Positions 1 to 9,432 of a stretch of DNA of 64,000 nucleotides are shown here, piece by piece. The translations under genes were made by a program, and so were the position numbers. Origin of the DNA: Mycobacterium sp. GA-1285 (lineage in GTDB: Bacteria > Actinomycetota > Actinomycetes > Mycobacteriales > Mycobacteriaceae); contig NZ_LQIS01000015.1 of the NCBI RefSeq assembly GCF_001499905.1, forward strand, positions 1 through 64,000, read 5' to 3'. Under the pieces are notes generated by a model. The model did not search any database. It saw nothing but the letters and a program-made list of their open reading frames with translations, and was not told where the DNA came from. The number at the start of each line of letters is the position of its first letter. Within the stretch, counting starts at the first letter, position 1.

Positions 1-78
1 CTTCGGCCATCTCCACACCGACCAAACCAACCGACAAGAGCCTTGCCAACCGGCAGCGGCTTGACATAGGAGAAACCC

Positions 79-1665
79 ATGGCCATTGAGTCCACGCCCA
101 CTCCGGCGCAGCAGATCGCCGCAGGCTACGCCCCCGAGGGGCCCGCTCTCGAGCTCGGTTCGGTCGTCGTCGACGGGGTGTGTGATCCGGCCGCACAAGT
201 GCGAATTCCGCTGGCCACCGTCAACCGCCACGGGTTGGTCGCCGGCGCCACCGGCACCGGCAAGACGAAGACCCTTCAAGCGCTGGCCGAACAGCTTTCG
301 GCGGCGGGCGTGCCGTGCCTGATGGCCGACGTCAAGGGGGACCTCTCGGGGCTGTCGCGGCCCGCCGAGGCCAACGAGAACATCACCGCACGGGCCGCCG
401 AGACCGGTGACGACTGGGCGCCGACGGCCTATCCGGTCGAATTCCTGTCGTTGGGGACCGCGGGTATCGGGGTGCCGGTCCGAGCGACGATCTCCAGCTT
501 CGGGCCGATTCTGCTGTCGAAGGTGCTGGGGCTCAACGCTACGCAGGAGTCGACCCTGGGCCTGATCTTCCACTGGGCCGACCAGCAGGGGCTATCGCTG
601 CTGGACCTCAAGGACCTGCGCGCGGTGATCCAGTACCTGACCAGCGACGAGGGCAAGCCCCAGCTCAAGGCGCTCGGCGCGGTGTCGACCGCGACCGCGG
701 GGGTGATCCTGCGAGCGCTGATCAATCTCGAGGCCGACGGCGGCGACACGTTCTTCGGCGAGCCCGAACTGGAGCCCGAGGACCTGCTGCGGGTCGACGA
801 GCAGGGTCGCGGCATCATCACGCTGCTCGAGCTCGGCAGCACGGCCGCCCGTCCGGTGATGTTCTCCACCTTCCTGATGTGGGTGCTCGCCGACCTGTTC
901 GCGACGCTTCCGGAGGTCGGCGACGTCGACAAACCGAAGCTGGTGTTCTTCTTCGACGAGGCTCACCTATTGTTCACCGACGCGTCCAAGGCATTCCTCG
1001 AACAGGTCGAGCAGACGGTCAAGTTGATCCGGTCCAAAGGAGTCGGCGTGTTCTTCTGCACGCAACTGCCGACCGACGTGCCCAACGACGTGCTTTCCCA
1101 GTTGGGTGCCCGCATTCAGCACGCGCTGCGCGCGTTCACGCCCGACGATGACAAGGCGCTGTCCAAGACCGTGCGAACGTACCCGAAAACCGATGTGTAC
1201 GAACTGAAGTCGGCCTTGACATCGCTCGGCATCGGTGAGGCGATCGTCACCGTGTTGTCGGAGAAGGGCGCGCCGACCCCGGTGGCGTGGACCAGGATGC
1301 GCGCGCCGCGGTCGCTGATGGACTCCATCGGTACCGAGGCGATCTCTGCCGCCGCGAAAGCCAGTGCGCTACAAGGGGAATACGGGCAGACCATCGACCG
1401 GGAGTCGGCTTATGAGCGCCTCAACGCACGGTTGGCGCCGCCGGACGAACCCGCTTTGCCGCCGCCGCTGCCCCCGGAGGCCGGCGATGCGAGCGCCTCG
1501 GGTCCGGTGAGGTCGCGTGAAACCGCCGAGCCCTCGACGGTGGAGAAAGTGGTCAACAGCCCGGCGTTCAGGAGCGCGATGCGTTCGGCGGGCACGGTGA
1601 TCGGCCGCGAAATCACCCGCAGCATCTTCGGCACCGGCCGCAGGCGCAGCCGTCGCCGTCGCTGA
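79..1665 (+). CDS. HerA-like P-loop ATPase, DUF853 family
   Basis: The 528-residue protein matches the DUF853/HerA-type ATPase family (Rv2510c type, from memory). A Walker A loop GATGTGKT lies at residues 56-63. A Walker B-like stretch FFFDEAH lies near residue 293. The family is related to DNA translocases of the HerA/FtsK group, but its actual role in mycobacteria is unproven. The C-terminus is a proline-rich linker followed by a very basic tail ending in repeated arginines, which could bind nucleic acid or acidic lipid (inference). The ATG follows an AGGAG ribosome site. The gene is convergent with the SDR gene downstream. Family assignment is secure, function is not. Confidence 0.9.
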   Translation: MAIESTPTPAQQIAAGYAPEGPALELGSVVVDGVCDPAAQVRIPLATVNRHGLVAGATGTGKTKTLQALAEQLSAAGVPCLMADVKGDLSGLSRPAEANENITARAAETGDDWAPTAYPVEFLSLGTAGIGVPVRATISSFGPILLSKVLGLNATQESTLGLIFHWADQQGLSLLDLKDLRAVIQYLTSDEGKPQLKALGAVSTATAGVILRALINLEADGGDTFFGEPELEPEDLLRVDEQGRGIITLLELGSTAARPVMFSTFLMWVLADLFATLPEVGDVDKPKLVFFFDEAHLLFTDASKAFLEQVEQTVKLIRSKGVGVFFCTQLPTDVPNDVLSQLGARIQHALRAFTPDDDKALSKTVRTYPKTDVYELKSALTSLGIGEAIVTVLSEKGAPTPVAWTRMRAPRSLMDSIGTEAISAAAKASALQGEYGQTIDRESAYERLNARLAPPDEPALPPPLPPEAGDASASGPVRSRETAEPSTVEKVVNSPAFRSAMRSAGTVIGREITRSIFGTGRRRSRRRR

Positions 1666-1737
1666 GCGGCAAGCACCAAACAGCTTCGCGGCTGTGAGCC
1701 TGAGGACCGGGATTCCTATTCGCGGGAGGAAGACGGC

Positions 1738-2544
1738 TCAGCCACCGCCGAGCTTCTTGTAGACCGCACCGACGATCGGTGTCACGATCGCCCGCGGCGT
1801 GTACCCCGCCGCAACCGACATCGCCTTCGACGTCACGCCGGGGACGACGCGCATCTTGTTGCGCTCCAACGCATCCAACGACTGTTTGGCGGTGTACTGC
1901 GTGGAGATCCACAGGAAGTCTGGAATAAGCTTCTCCACCAACGACTGCTCGTCGGAATCGGGCAGGGTCTCGCGCACGGGTCCGGGCGCGAGGAGCGTCA
2001 CGTGCACGCCGACCTTCTTGAGCTCCCCCCGCAGTGACTCGCTGAACGTGTTGACGAACGCCTTGGTGGCCGCGTAGGTCGCATTGTTGGGGATCGGCGA
2101 ATTGCCCGCGGCCGAACCGGAAATGAGGATCCCGCCGGCCTTGCGCTGCACCATTCCCGGCAAGACGGCGAGCACGAGGTCGTGCACGCCGAGCACGTTG
2201 AGCTGAACCTGTGCCTTCTCGTCCGCTGGATCCAGCGCCGCCACCGGACCGAACGTCGCGGTGCCAGCGTTCGCGCACAGGATCGAGATGTCGCGCGCCG
2301 CCAACTCGTCGCACAGCTTGGTGCGCTCGGTCGGATCAGCCAGATCGACGGGTCGCACCTCCACCGTCACGCCGTACTGCTCGGTGAGCCGGTCCGCCAA
2401 CGCCCGCAGCACGTCCTCGCGGCGCGCAGTGATGATCAGGTGGTGTCCGCGGGCAGCGAGCTCGGCGGCCAGCGCCTCGCCGATGTTCTGCGACGCGCCG
2501 GTGACGACTGCCCGGGCGTCCGCGCTGGGTGCGGGTACTGACAT
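1738..2544 (-). CDS. cmrA: Short-chain dehydrogenase, probable mycolate reductase CmrA
   Basis: This 268-residue classical SDR has the cofactor motif TGASQNIG (15-22), the ANAG motif (91-94), catalytic Ser in ISGSAAG (about 142-144) and YAATK (Tyr157, Lys161). It is the positional equivalent of Rv2509, known to reduce the 3-oxo group of the newly condensed mycolate precursor. The open frame extends further upstream, but I chose the ATG at 2544. The extension is arginine/proline-rich and runs into the divergent MFS gene, and a -10 like hexamer TATAGT sits 7 nt before this ATG, as in leaderless transcripts. SDR assignment is certain; mycolate reductase rests on synteny and family recall. Confidence 0.88.
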   Translation of the reverse strand: MSVPAPSADARAVVTGASQNIGEALAAELAARGHHLIITARREDVLRALADRLTEQYGVTVEVRPVDLADPTERTKLCDELAARDISILCANAGTATFGPVAALDPADEKAQVQLNVLGVHDLVLAVLPGMVQRKAGGILISGSAAGNSPIPNNATYAATKAFVNTFSESLRGELKKVGVHVTLLAPGPVRETLPDSDEQSLVEKLIPDFLWISTQYTAKQSLDALERNKMRVVPGVTSKAMSVAAGYTPRAIVTPIVGAVYKKLGGG

Positions 2545-2570
2545 GGGGCGGACTATATCGTGGGCGGACC
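2545..2570. promoter_or_regulatory. 26-bp divergent promoter between cmrA and the MFS gene
   Basis: Only 26 bp separate the two divergent start codons. On the minus strand TATAGT (2552-2557) lies 7 nt before the cmrA ATG, which fits a leaderless promoter. The same AT-rich core, read on the plus strand, is the only -10 candidate for the MFS gene. The -35 regions would therefore lie inside the opposite coding sequence. Confidence 0.5.
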
Positions 2571-3875
2571 ATGAGCCACCCACCCGATTCCGACCGGTCC
2601 CCGGCTGCGCGTCGGCAGATCGTCTCGTGGGCACTGTGGGATTTCGGGGCGACCGGTTTGAACGCGGTGGTCGTGACCTTCGTCTTCTCGATCTACCTGA
2701 CGAACTCCGTCGGCGATGATCTGCCCGGCGAGACCAGCGCGACCAGCTGGCTCGGCTGGGCGCTGGGCGCGGCCGGATTGGTCGTGGCCCTGCTCGCACC
2801 GGTCACCGGGGTGTGGGTCGACGCACCATGGCGACGGCGCCGCGTCCTGGCCGTGCTCAGCGCGGTGGCCGTGGTGCTCATCTCGGCGATGAGCCTGGTT
2901 CGCGACGACTACCGCTACCTGGCCCTCGGCCTGGTGCTCATGGGCTGCGTGTCGGCGTGCAACGAACTTGCCACAGTCCCCTACAACGCGATGCTGCGAC
3001 AGCTCTCGACACCGCAGACATCCGGCCAGATCTCCGGATTCGGTTTGGGGCTAGGCTATTTCGGCAGTGTCACCTTGCTGCTGGTGGTCTACCTCGGGTT
3101 CATCTCGGGCGACGGCGGGATGTTGCACCTGCCGGTCGACGACGGCCAGAACGTCAGGGCTGCCATGGTGTTCACGGCCGTCTGGTTCGGACTGTTCGCC
3201 TTGCCGGTGCTCATCGCCGTTCCCACGGAGAAACCGGGACCGCTGGAGCGGGGCGTCGGGTTCATCGGCGGATACCGCAAGCTGTGGACCGACATCCGCA
3301 GCGAATGGCGCCGTGACCACAACGTCGTGTACTACCTGATCGCCAGCGCGGTGTTCCGCGACGGTCTGACAGGCATATTCGCGTTCGGGGCGGTGCTCGG
3401 CGTGCGGGTGTACGGCGTCTCCGAGGCCGATGTGCTGCTGTTCGGGGTGTGCGCCAGCACCGTCGCCGCAGTCGGCGCCGTCGGCGGTGGATGGCTCGAC
3501 GACCGGTTCGGCGCCAAACCCGTCATCGTCGTCTCGCTGAGCGCGATGATCGCCGTGGGCCTGATTTTGATGTCGCTCAACGGGGGGCTGGCGTTCTGGA
3601 TCTGCGGACTGCTGCTCTGCCTGTTCATCGGGCCGACGCTGTCCGCCGCGCGGACGCTGATGCTGCGCATGTCCGCCCACGGTAAGGAGGGCGTCGCGTT
3701 CGGCCTCTACACGACCACGGGCCGTGCTGTTTCGTACCTTGCGCCGATGCTGTTCTCCGTCTTCATCGCCGTCTTCGGCACCGACCGTGCGGGGATGGGC
3801 GGGCTGGTCGTGGTCCTGGCTGCCGGACTGGTGGCGATGCTCGCCGTGCGGGTTCCGCGCCGCGCGCCCGCCTAA
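2571..3875 (+). CDS. MFS transporter, UMF1/Atg22-like
   Basis: This 434-residue, strongly hydrophobic protein has about twelve predicted membrane segments. The N-terminal stretch with WALWDFG followed by a long hydrophobic helix is typical of the UMF1/Atg22-like branch of the major facilitator superfamily. Basic loops such as DAPWRRRR and DDRFGAKP sit where MFS A-motifs normally occur. It corresponds by position to Rv2508c. The substrate is unknown; relatives are described as efflux or amino-acid-related. The ATG at 2571 is the first in frame after the short divergent promoter. Its stop codon overlaps the stop of the convergent gene. Confidence 0.82.
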   Translation: MSHPPDSDRSPAARRQIVSWALWDFGATGLNAVVVTFVFSIYLTNSVGDDLPGETSATSWLGWALGAAGLVVALLAPVTGVWVDAPWRRRRVLAVLSAVAVVLISAMSLVRDDYRYLALGLVLMGCVSACNELATVPYNAMLRQLSTPQTSGQISGFGLGLGYFGSVTLLLVVYLGFISGDGGMLHLPVDDGQNVRAAMVFTAVWFGLFALPVLIAVPTEKPGPLERGVGFIGGYRKLWTDIRSEWRRDHNVVYYLIASAVFRDGLTGIFAFGAVLGVRVYGVSEADVLLFGVCASTVAAVGAVGGGWLDDRFGAKPVIVVSLSAMIAVGLILMSLNGGLAFWICGLLLCLFIGPTLSAARTLMLRMSAHGKEGVAFGLYTTTGRAVSYLAPMLFSVFIAVFGTDRAGMGGLVVVLAAGLVAMLAVRVPRRAPA

Positions 3876-4660
3876 CTGCTGGCCGTGCAGATGGTCAGAC
3901 CCGACCCCGTGCGTTTCTGCACCACCGAGCCGTCGACGGAGATCGAACAGTTCACCTCGCGACCGACGTTGATGATGCTGATGCTCGCCGTCGCCGCCGC
4001 GGACTCGGACAACTCCACTTCTTTACTCCAGGGCAGCATCACGTTGAACTCGGTCTGCAGCACACCGCCGGTGTCGACGTAGGTGATGTTGATCGCTCGC
4101 CCGGAGCCGCTGACGACGTAGACGACGCTCTGAGTGACGCCGGGAGTCGTCGTGCCGGGAGTGCTGGGAGTACTGGGCGGCGTGGGAACCGCGGGAACGG
4201 TCGGCCGCGTCGTGCGTGGAACCGTCGGGCGCGGTGTCGTCGTCGGGATCGGCGTGGTGAAGTCGGGTTCCTGCATCGGGGGCGGCGCGACGACCGTCTG
4301 CTGCTGTGAACTGTTGACGACGACCAGCGCGATCACCAGGCCGAGCACGGTCAGCACCGCGATACCCGCCGCGACCCACAACCAGCGGGGTGACTTCGGG
4401 TCCTCCGGCGGCGGGGTCGGATCGCCCGACGGGTAGGGCGCCCCGTACTGGCCGGAGCCGTAGGCCTCGTACCCGTACGCGCCGTACGGCGGCAGATGCT
4501 GCGTCGGAGCGGGTTCGGGCGGCGCCTGATAGGTGGGGCCGTAGGCCTGGCTGGCGTATGCCGGATCGCTGTATCCGGAGTAGCCGTATCCCTGCGGTTG
4601 CTCCCCGCGACCGCCGAAGCCCGACTGCTCGTCGCGGCCGGGCTGTGGTGTACCGGTCAT
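3872..4660 (-). CDS. Pro/Tyr-rich membrane protein with C-terminal MmpS-like domain
   Basis: The 262-residue protein (Rv2507 position) has three parts. Residues 1 to about 85 form a cytosolic low-complexity region rich in Tyr, Gly and Pro with repeated YG/AYG units. A single transmembrane helix follows at about 93-117, then a Thr/Pro-rich extracytoplasmic linker. The last about 90 residues resemble the MmpS fold: a beta-rich stretch with GSGRAINITYVDTGG, LPWSKEVEL and paired cysteines. MmpS proteins are periplasmic partners of MmpL lipid exporters, but no mmpL gene is adjacent. I chose the ATG at 4660 over the GTG at 4666 because GAGGTGGG lies at correct spacing. The MmpS resemblance is by eye. 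Confidence 0.78.
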   Translation of the reverse strand: MTGTPQPGRDEQSGFGGRGEQPQGYGYSGYSDPAYASQAYGPTYQAPPEPAPTQHLPPYGAYGYEAYGSGQYGAPYPSGDPTPPPEDPKSPRWLWVAAGIAVLTVLGLVIALVVVNSSQQQTVVAPPPMQEPDFTTPIPTTTPRPTVPRTTRPTVPAVPTPPSTPSTPGTTTPGVTQSVVYVVSGSGRAINITYVDTGGVLQTEFNVMLPWSKEVELSESAAATASISIINVGREVNCSISVDGSVVQKRTGSGLTICTASS

Positions 4661-4736
4661 ACCCACCTCATGCGTGCGAGGGTACCTGTGCGCCCGCCCA
4701 ACAGGTGCAGGTCGTCACTCGACTTGCCTGGGTATG

Positions 4737-4742
4737 CACAAT
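4737..4742 (+). promoter_or_regulatory. -10 like CACAAT, leaderless-type promoter
   Basis: CACAAT ends 7 nt before the GTG chosen as the start of the S9 peptidase, and no ribosome binding site precedes that GTG. This spacing would place transcription initiation at the start codon. Confidence 0.4.
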
Positions 4743-4749
4743 TGGTCCG

Positions 4750-6630
4750 GTGGGAGAGCAGGTTCGCAGAGTCTACGGCGCATCCATGTCGCCGGACGCC
4801 ACCGCATTCGCGCATCTGGTCGACGACGGTGGCTTCCCCCGAGCGGTACAGCGTTTCCTTCGGGGTTGGCGGGCGAGTTCGTCGCGAGACGTCGAGCTGC
4901 CGGTCGAAGGCCCGGTGACGCGGGTACTGCACTCGGCCGACGGCCACTGGCTCGCCTGCGAAGTCGCGCCCGAAGGCAGCACGCGCACCCAGATCTGGGT
5001 CGTGACAACCGATCCCGACGATCGCGACGCCCGCCGCATCGACTCGTGGCCGGCTGGAGCGCCCGAGGGCACCGCCGAACTGATCAACTGGGACGGCACC
5101 CTGGTGGCGGCGATCCTCACCGGCGAGGACGGTGTGGGTAGCTCGTGCCTGATCGACCCCGCCTCCGGTCGCACCACCGTGCTGGACCGCCGCTCGGGCG
5201 GCCGTCTCGTCGACGCCTGGGCCGGCGCCGCACTCGTGCGGGTGGGACCACGCGGCTACCGGGATCTGATCATGCTGCGCGGAGGTACCGAAACCGCACT
5301 GCTGCCATACGATCCAGGATCGACCACGGACACCGGCATCATCCTCGACGACCACTACGCACGCCGGCTGCGAGCCGGGCTCGAAGGCGAGCTCACCAAG
5401 CTGTACCAGCCGGCGAGTAGCTACGGCGACGCCAACAGCACGGAAGGCTATGTGCGGGCCCTGATCCGCAGCGAGAACGGTGTCGAGCATGCGCGGCTTC
5501 TGGAGGTGACGGTCACCGCCGACGGCGTGGCCTATCAGGTCGTCGCCGAACGTCCCGGCTATGAACTCGACGAGTTCACCGTGAGCGACGATCTGTCGAC
5601 CGTGGCCGTCCTCTGGAACATCCACGGCGCCAGCGAATTACAGATCATCGAACGGACCGACCACACGCCCCAGCCGCCGATACCGCTGCCCGGGATGGTG
5701 GCCAGCCAGCTGAGCATCAGCGCGGGTGGCTCGATGTTGGCGATGACCGTCGAAGGCCCGTCGACCCCGCCGACCGTCGAGCTGGTCGACCCGCGTACGG
5801 GGGAGTGGGAGATCGTCGACCGCGAGCCCAGCTCCGGACCGGTGGCGCCCGACCCGACACTGGAAAAGGTCACGGCACGCGACGGCATGGAATTCACCGG
5901 TTGGCTCTTCCGGCCGCGCGACGGCGTCCCGACGATCGGCGCGATGCTGTTCCTGCACGGTGGTCCGGAGGGCCAGGGCAGACCCGGCTATAACGAGTTC
6001 TTCCCGGCGCTGCTCGAGGAAGGCATCAGTGTGTTCCTGCCCAACGTCCGCGGCTCGGGCGGTTTCGGCAGGACGTTCATGCACGCCGACGACAAGGAGC
6101 GACGGTTCGCCGCGATCGACGACGTCGCCGACGCGGTCGACTATCTTGTCGAGCGTGGGGTCGCTCCGGCCGACCGGATCGCGTGCTGCGGGTGGTCCTA
6201 CGGCGGCTACCTCACCCAGGCGGCGCTCACCTTCCACGCCGACCGGTTCGCCGCCGGGATCAGCATCTGCGGTATGAGCGATCTGAACACCTGGTACCGC
6301 AACACCGAACCGTGGATCGCAGCCGCTGCATATCCGAAGTACGGCCACCCGGTCGGCGACCGCGAACTACTCGAACGGCTGTCGCCGTTGCAGCGAGTCG
6401 AGAAGATGACCGCGCCGTTGCTGTTGGTGCACGGCGCCAACGACACCAACGTTCCCCCAAGCGAATCTCAGCAAATGTTCGAAGCGCTGCAGGCGCTCAA
6501 CCGGAGAGTCGAACTGCTGATGTTCGACGACGACGGCCACGAAATCGACCGGCGCGAGAATCGCGCAGTACTTGTCAAAGCCATGCGCGAGTGGCTGATT
6601 GCGGCTTTCGGCCCGCACCGCAGCGCGTGA
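4750..6630 (+). CDS. S9 family serine peptidase (prolyl oligopeptidase/acylaminoacyl type)
   Basis: This 626-residue protein combines an N-terminal beta-propeller-like half with a C-terminal alpha/beta hydrolase domain. Nucleophile motif GWSYGG puts Ser at about 483. Asp lies in HGANDTNVPP (about 565) and His in DDDGHEID (about 597), completing the S9 triad. An oxyanion-type HGGPEGQG loop precedes the nucleophile. There is no signal peptide, so it is probably cytosolic. The open frame extends over 350 nt further upstream, but that part is basic and antisense to the preceding gene. GTG 4750 starts just before the VRRVYGASMSPD propeller opening; ATG 4786 is the alternative. It is not in the M. 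tuberculosis equivalent locus as I recall it. Confidence 0.85.
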   Translation: MGEQVRRVYGASMSPDATAFAHLVDDGGFPRAVQRFLRGWRASSSRDVELPVEGPVTRVLHSADGHWLACEVAPEGSTRTQIWVVTTDPDDRDARRIDSWPAGAPEGTAELINWDGTLVAAILTGEDGVGSSCLIDPASGRTTVLDRRSGGRLVDAWAGAALVRVGPRGYRDLIMLRGGTETALLPYDPGSTTDTGIILDDHYARRLRAGLEGELTKLYQPASSYGDANSTEGYVRALIRSENGVEHARLLEVTVTADGVAYQVVAERPGYELDEFTVSDDLSTVAVLWNIHGASELQIIERTDHTPQPPIPLPGMVASQLSISAGGSMLAMTVEGPSTPPTVELVDPRTGEWEIVDREPSSGPVAPDPTLEKVTARDGMEFTGWLFRPRDGVPTIGAMLFLHGGPEGQGRPGYNEFFPALLEEGISVFLPNVRGSGGFGRTFMHADDKERRFAAIDDVADAVDYLVERGVAPADRIACCGWSYGGYLTQAALTFHADRFAAGISICGMSDLNTWYRNTEPWIAAAAYPKYGHPVGDRELLERLSPLQRVEKMTAPLLLVHGANDTNVPPSESQQMFEALQALNRRVELLMFDDDGHEIDRRENRAVLVKAMREWLIAAFGPHRSA

Positions 6631-6669
6631 CCGCGTCGCAGGTCGTGACCGAATCGTCGCCGTAGCCAC

Positions 6670-6695
6670 GTTTACCGAAATTGCCTGCCGGGTAA
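6670..6695 (+). promoter_or_regulatory. SigF-type promoter GTTT-N16-GGGTAA
   Basis: GTTT (6670-6673) and GGGTAA (6690-6695) are separated by exactly 16 nt, matching the mycobacterial SigF consensus. It lies 43 nt upstream of the first of two small membrane-protein genes and suggests general-stress or stationary-phase expression of both. Confidence 0.7.
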
Positions 6696-6738
6696 ACGCC
6701 TCGCACGCGTCGATTGGGCGCGACAAAGGAGGCGCAGC

Positions 6739-6948
6739 ATGCGTGGTGGCGGAATCATCGGCGTTCTGGTGCTCGTCTGGTTGCTGATCGGCGCATTCGC
6801 CGCGTATCAACGTGGCTACTTTCAGACCAGCGAAACCAATTGCGCAACAGCGGGAAGCATCGCTTTGACGGTGGTTGTCGGTCCGCTGAACTATGCGGGT
6901 GTCAACCCCAAGGTTGAAAACTGCAACGTGCCCCAACCAAGCCAGTAG
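6739..6948 (+). CDS. Small single-pass membrane or exported protein, 69 aa
   Basis: The ATG has a near-perfect ribosome site AAAGGAGG. The N-terminal about 25 residues form one hydrophobic helix after MRGG. The remaining about 45 residues are polar and contain two cysteines (ETNC, ENCN) that could form a disulfide outside the membrane. No named family is recognised. It sits behind a SigF-type promoter and 33 nt before another tiny membrane-protein gene, so the pair probably forms one stress-induced transcript (inference). Confidence 0.75.
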   Translation: MRGGGIIGVLVLVWLLIGAFAAYQRGYFQTSETNCATAGSIALTVVVGPLNYAGVNPKVENCNVPQPSQ

Positions 6949-6981
6949 TGCACTGGCTTCGCCTATTCGAAAGGAATACCA

Positions 6982-7137
6982 ATGATCATCCTCGGAGCGA
7001 TCCTCCTCATCCTCGGACTGATCTTCGGGATCAATATTCTGTGGACCATCGGCATCGTGCTCATGGTCATCGGAGCGGTCTTCTGGATCCTGGGATCCAT
7101 GGGCCGCCCGGTCGGCGGCAGACGAGCCTGGTACTAA
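6982..7137 (+). CDS. DUF6131-like hydrophobic miniprotein, 51 aa
   Basis: This 51-codon gene encodes two hydrophobic helices (starting MIILGAILLILG) with a glycine-rich turn, and ends in the basic tail GGRRAWY. This pattern matches the DUF6131 family of actinobacterial miniproteins, as far as I can judge by eye. A GAAAGGA ribosome site lies 8-9 nt upstream. The gene is probably co-transcribed with the 69-residue membrane protein from the SigF-type promoter and ends shortly before the convergent TetR gene. Function is unknown. Confidence 0.7.
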   Translation: MIILGAILLILGLIFGINILWTIGIVLMVIGAVFWILGSMGRPVGGRRAWY

Positions 7138-7157
7138 GCGTCCTGGTCGTAGACGCC

Positions 7158-7814
7158 TCAAGCGTCCCGAGCGGCCGAGGTCAGCGCCGCGACCGTCATG
7201 GCTTTCAAGACGGTCCGCGGTCTGGCCCCGGCCGTTTTCGTGTTGCTGGGTTTGAGGGCGTGCGGCGTCGAGTTCAACAGCCCGAACGTCGCGTGTGCCA
7301 TCAGCCGGGCATCGGCCTCCGCCAGTGAGTCGTTGACCTGCCGCAGCACATCAACCCAGATCTCGACGTACTGCCGTTGCGCCCTGCGCACCTGGCGTTT
7401 GGCCGCTGCCGGCAGATTGGCGAGATCGCGATCCTGGATGCGGATGAGGTTCGACTCGCCGAGGGCGAAGTCCAGGTGGAAGTCGATCAGGCCGTCGAGG
7501 GCGGACGTCGGTTCGTCGGCACGCGCGACGACGTCGGTGGCGCCGGCGAGTAGGCGCGTGCTGATGCCGACCAGCAACTCGACCAACAGCGCCTCCTTGT
7601 TGGGGAAGTGCCGGTAGATCGCGGGCCCGCTGACTCCTGCCGCGGCGCCGATGTCCTCCAGCCGCACCGCGAGGTAGCCTCGCTCGGCCACCAGGCGTTC
7701 CGCCGCGGCGATCAACTGGGATCGGCGGTCGGATTTCGCCTTACTGCGCCGGGTGGTCGTGGACGCCTGAGAGACAGGAGTAGGGGACACCGTGCCTCCG
7801 CCCGCTGTAGACAT
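7158..7814 (-). CDS. bkaR: TetR-family repressor of branched-chain keto-acid catabolism (BkaR)
   Basis: The 218-residue protein has an N-terminal TetR helix-turn-helix at about residues 48-72 (LEDIGAAAGVSGPAIYRHF). An all-helical ligand domain follows, with a poorly conserved basic N-terminal arm. It is divergent from accD1 and equivalent by position to Rv2506, reported as the regulator of this catabolic block. The 63-bp divergent region contains two 16-bp near-palindromes, one just upstream of its own ATG and the other towards accD1. Autorepression and operon control are therefore likely. The ligand is probably an acyl-CoA intermediate (inference). Confidence 0.87.
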   Translation of the reverse strand: MSTAGGGTVSPTPVSQASTTTRRSKAKSDRRSQLIAAAERLVAERGYLAVRLEDIGAAAGVSGPAIYRHFPNKEALLVELLVGISTRLLAGATDVVARADEPTSALDGLIDFHLDFALGESNLIRIQDRDLANLPAAAKRQVRRAQRQYVEIWVDVLRQVNDSLAEADARLMAHATFGLLNSTPHALKPSNTKTAGARPRTVLKAMTVAALTSAARDA

Positions 7815-7818
7815 CTCG

Positions 7819-9428
<1,610 letters not shown>

Positions 9429-9432
9429 GGAC

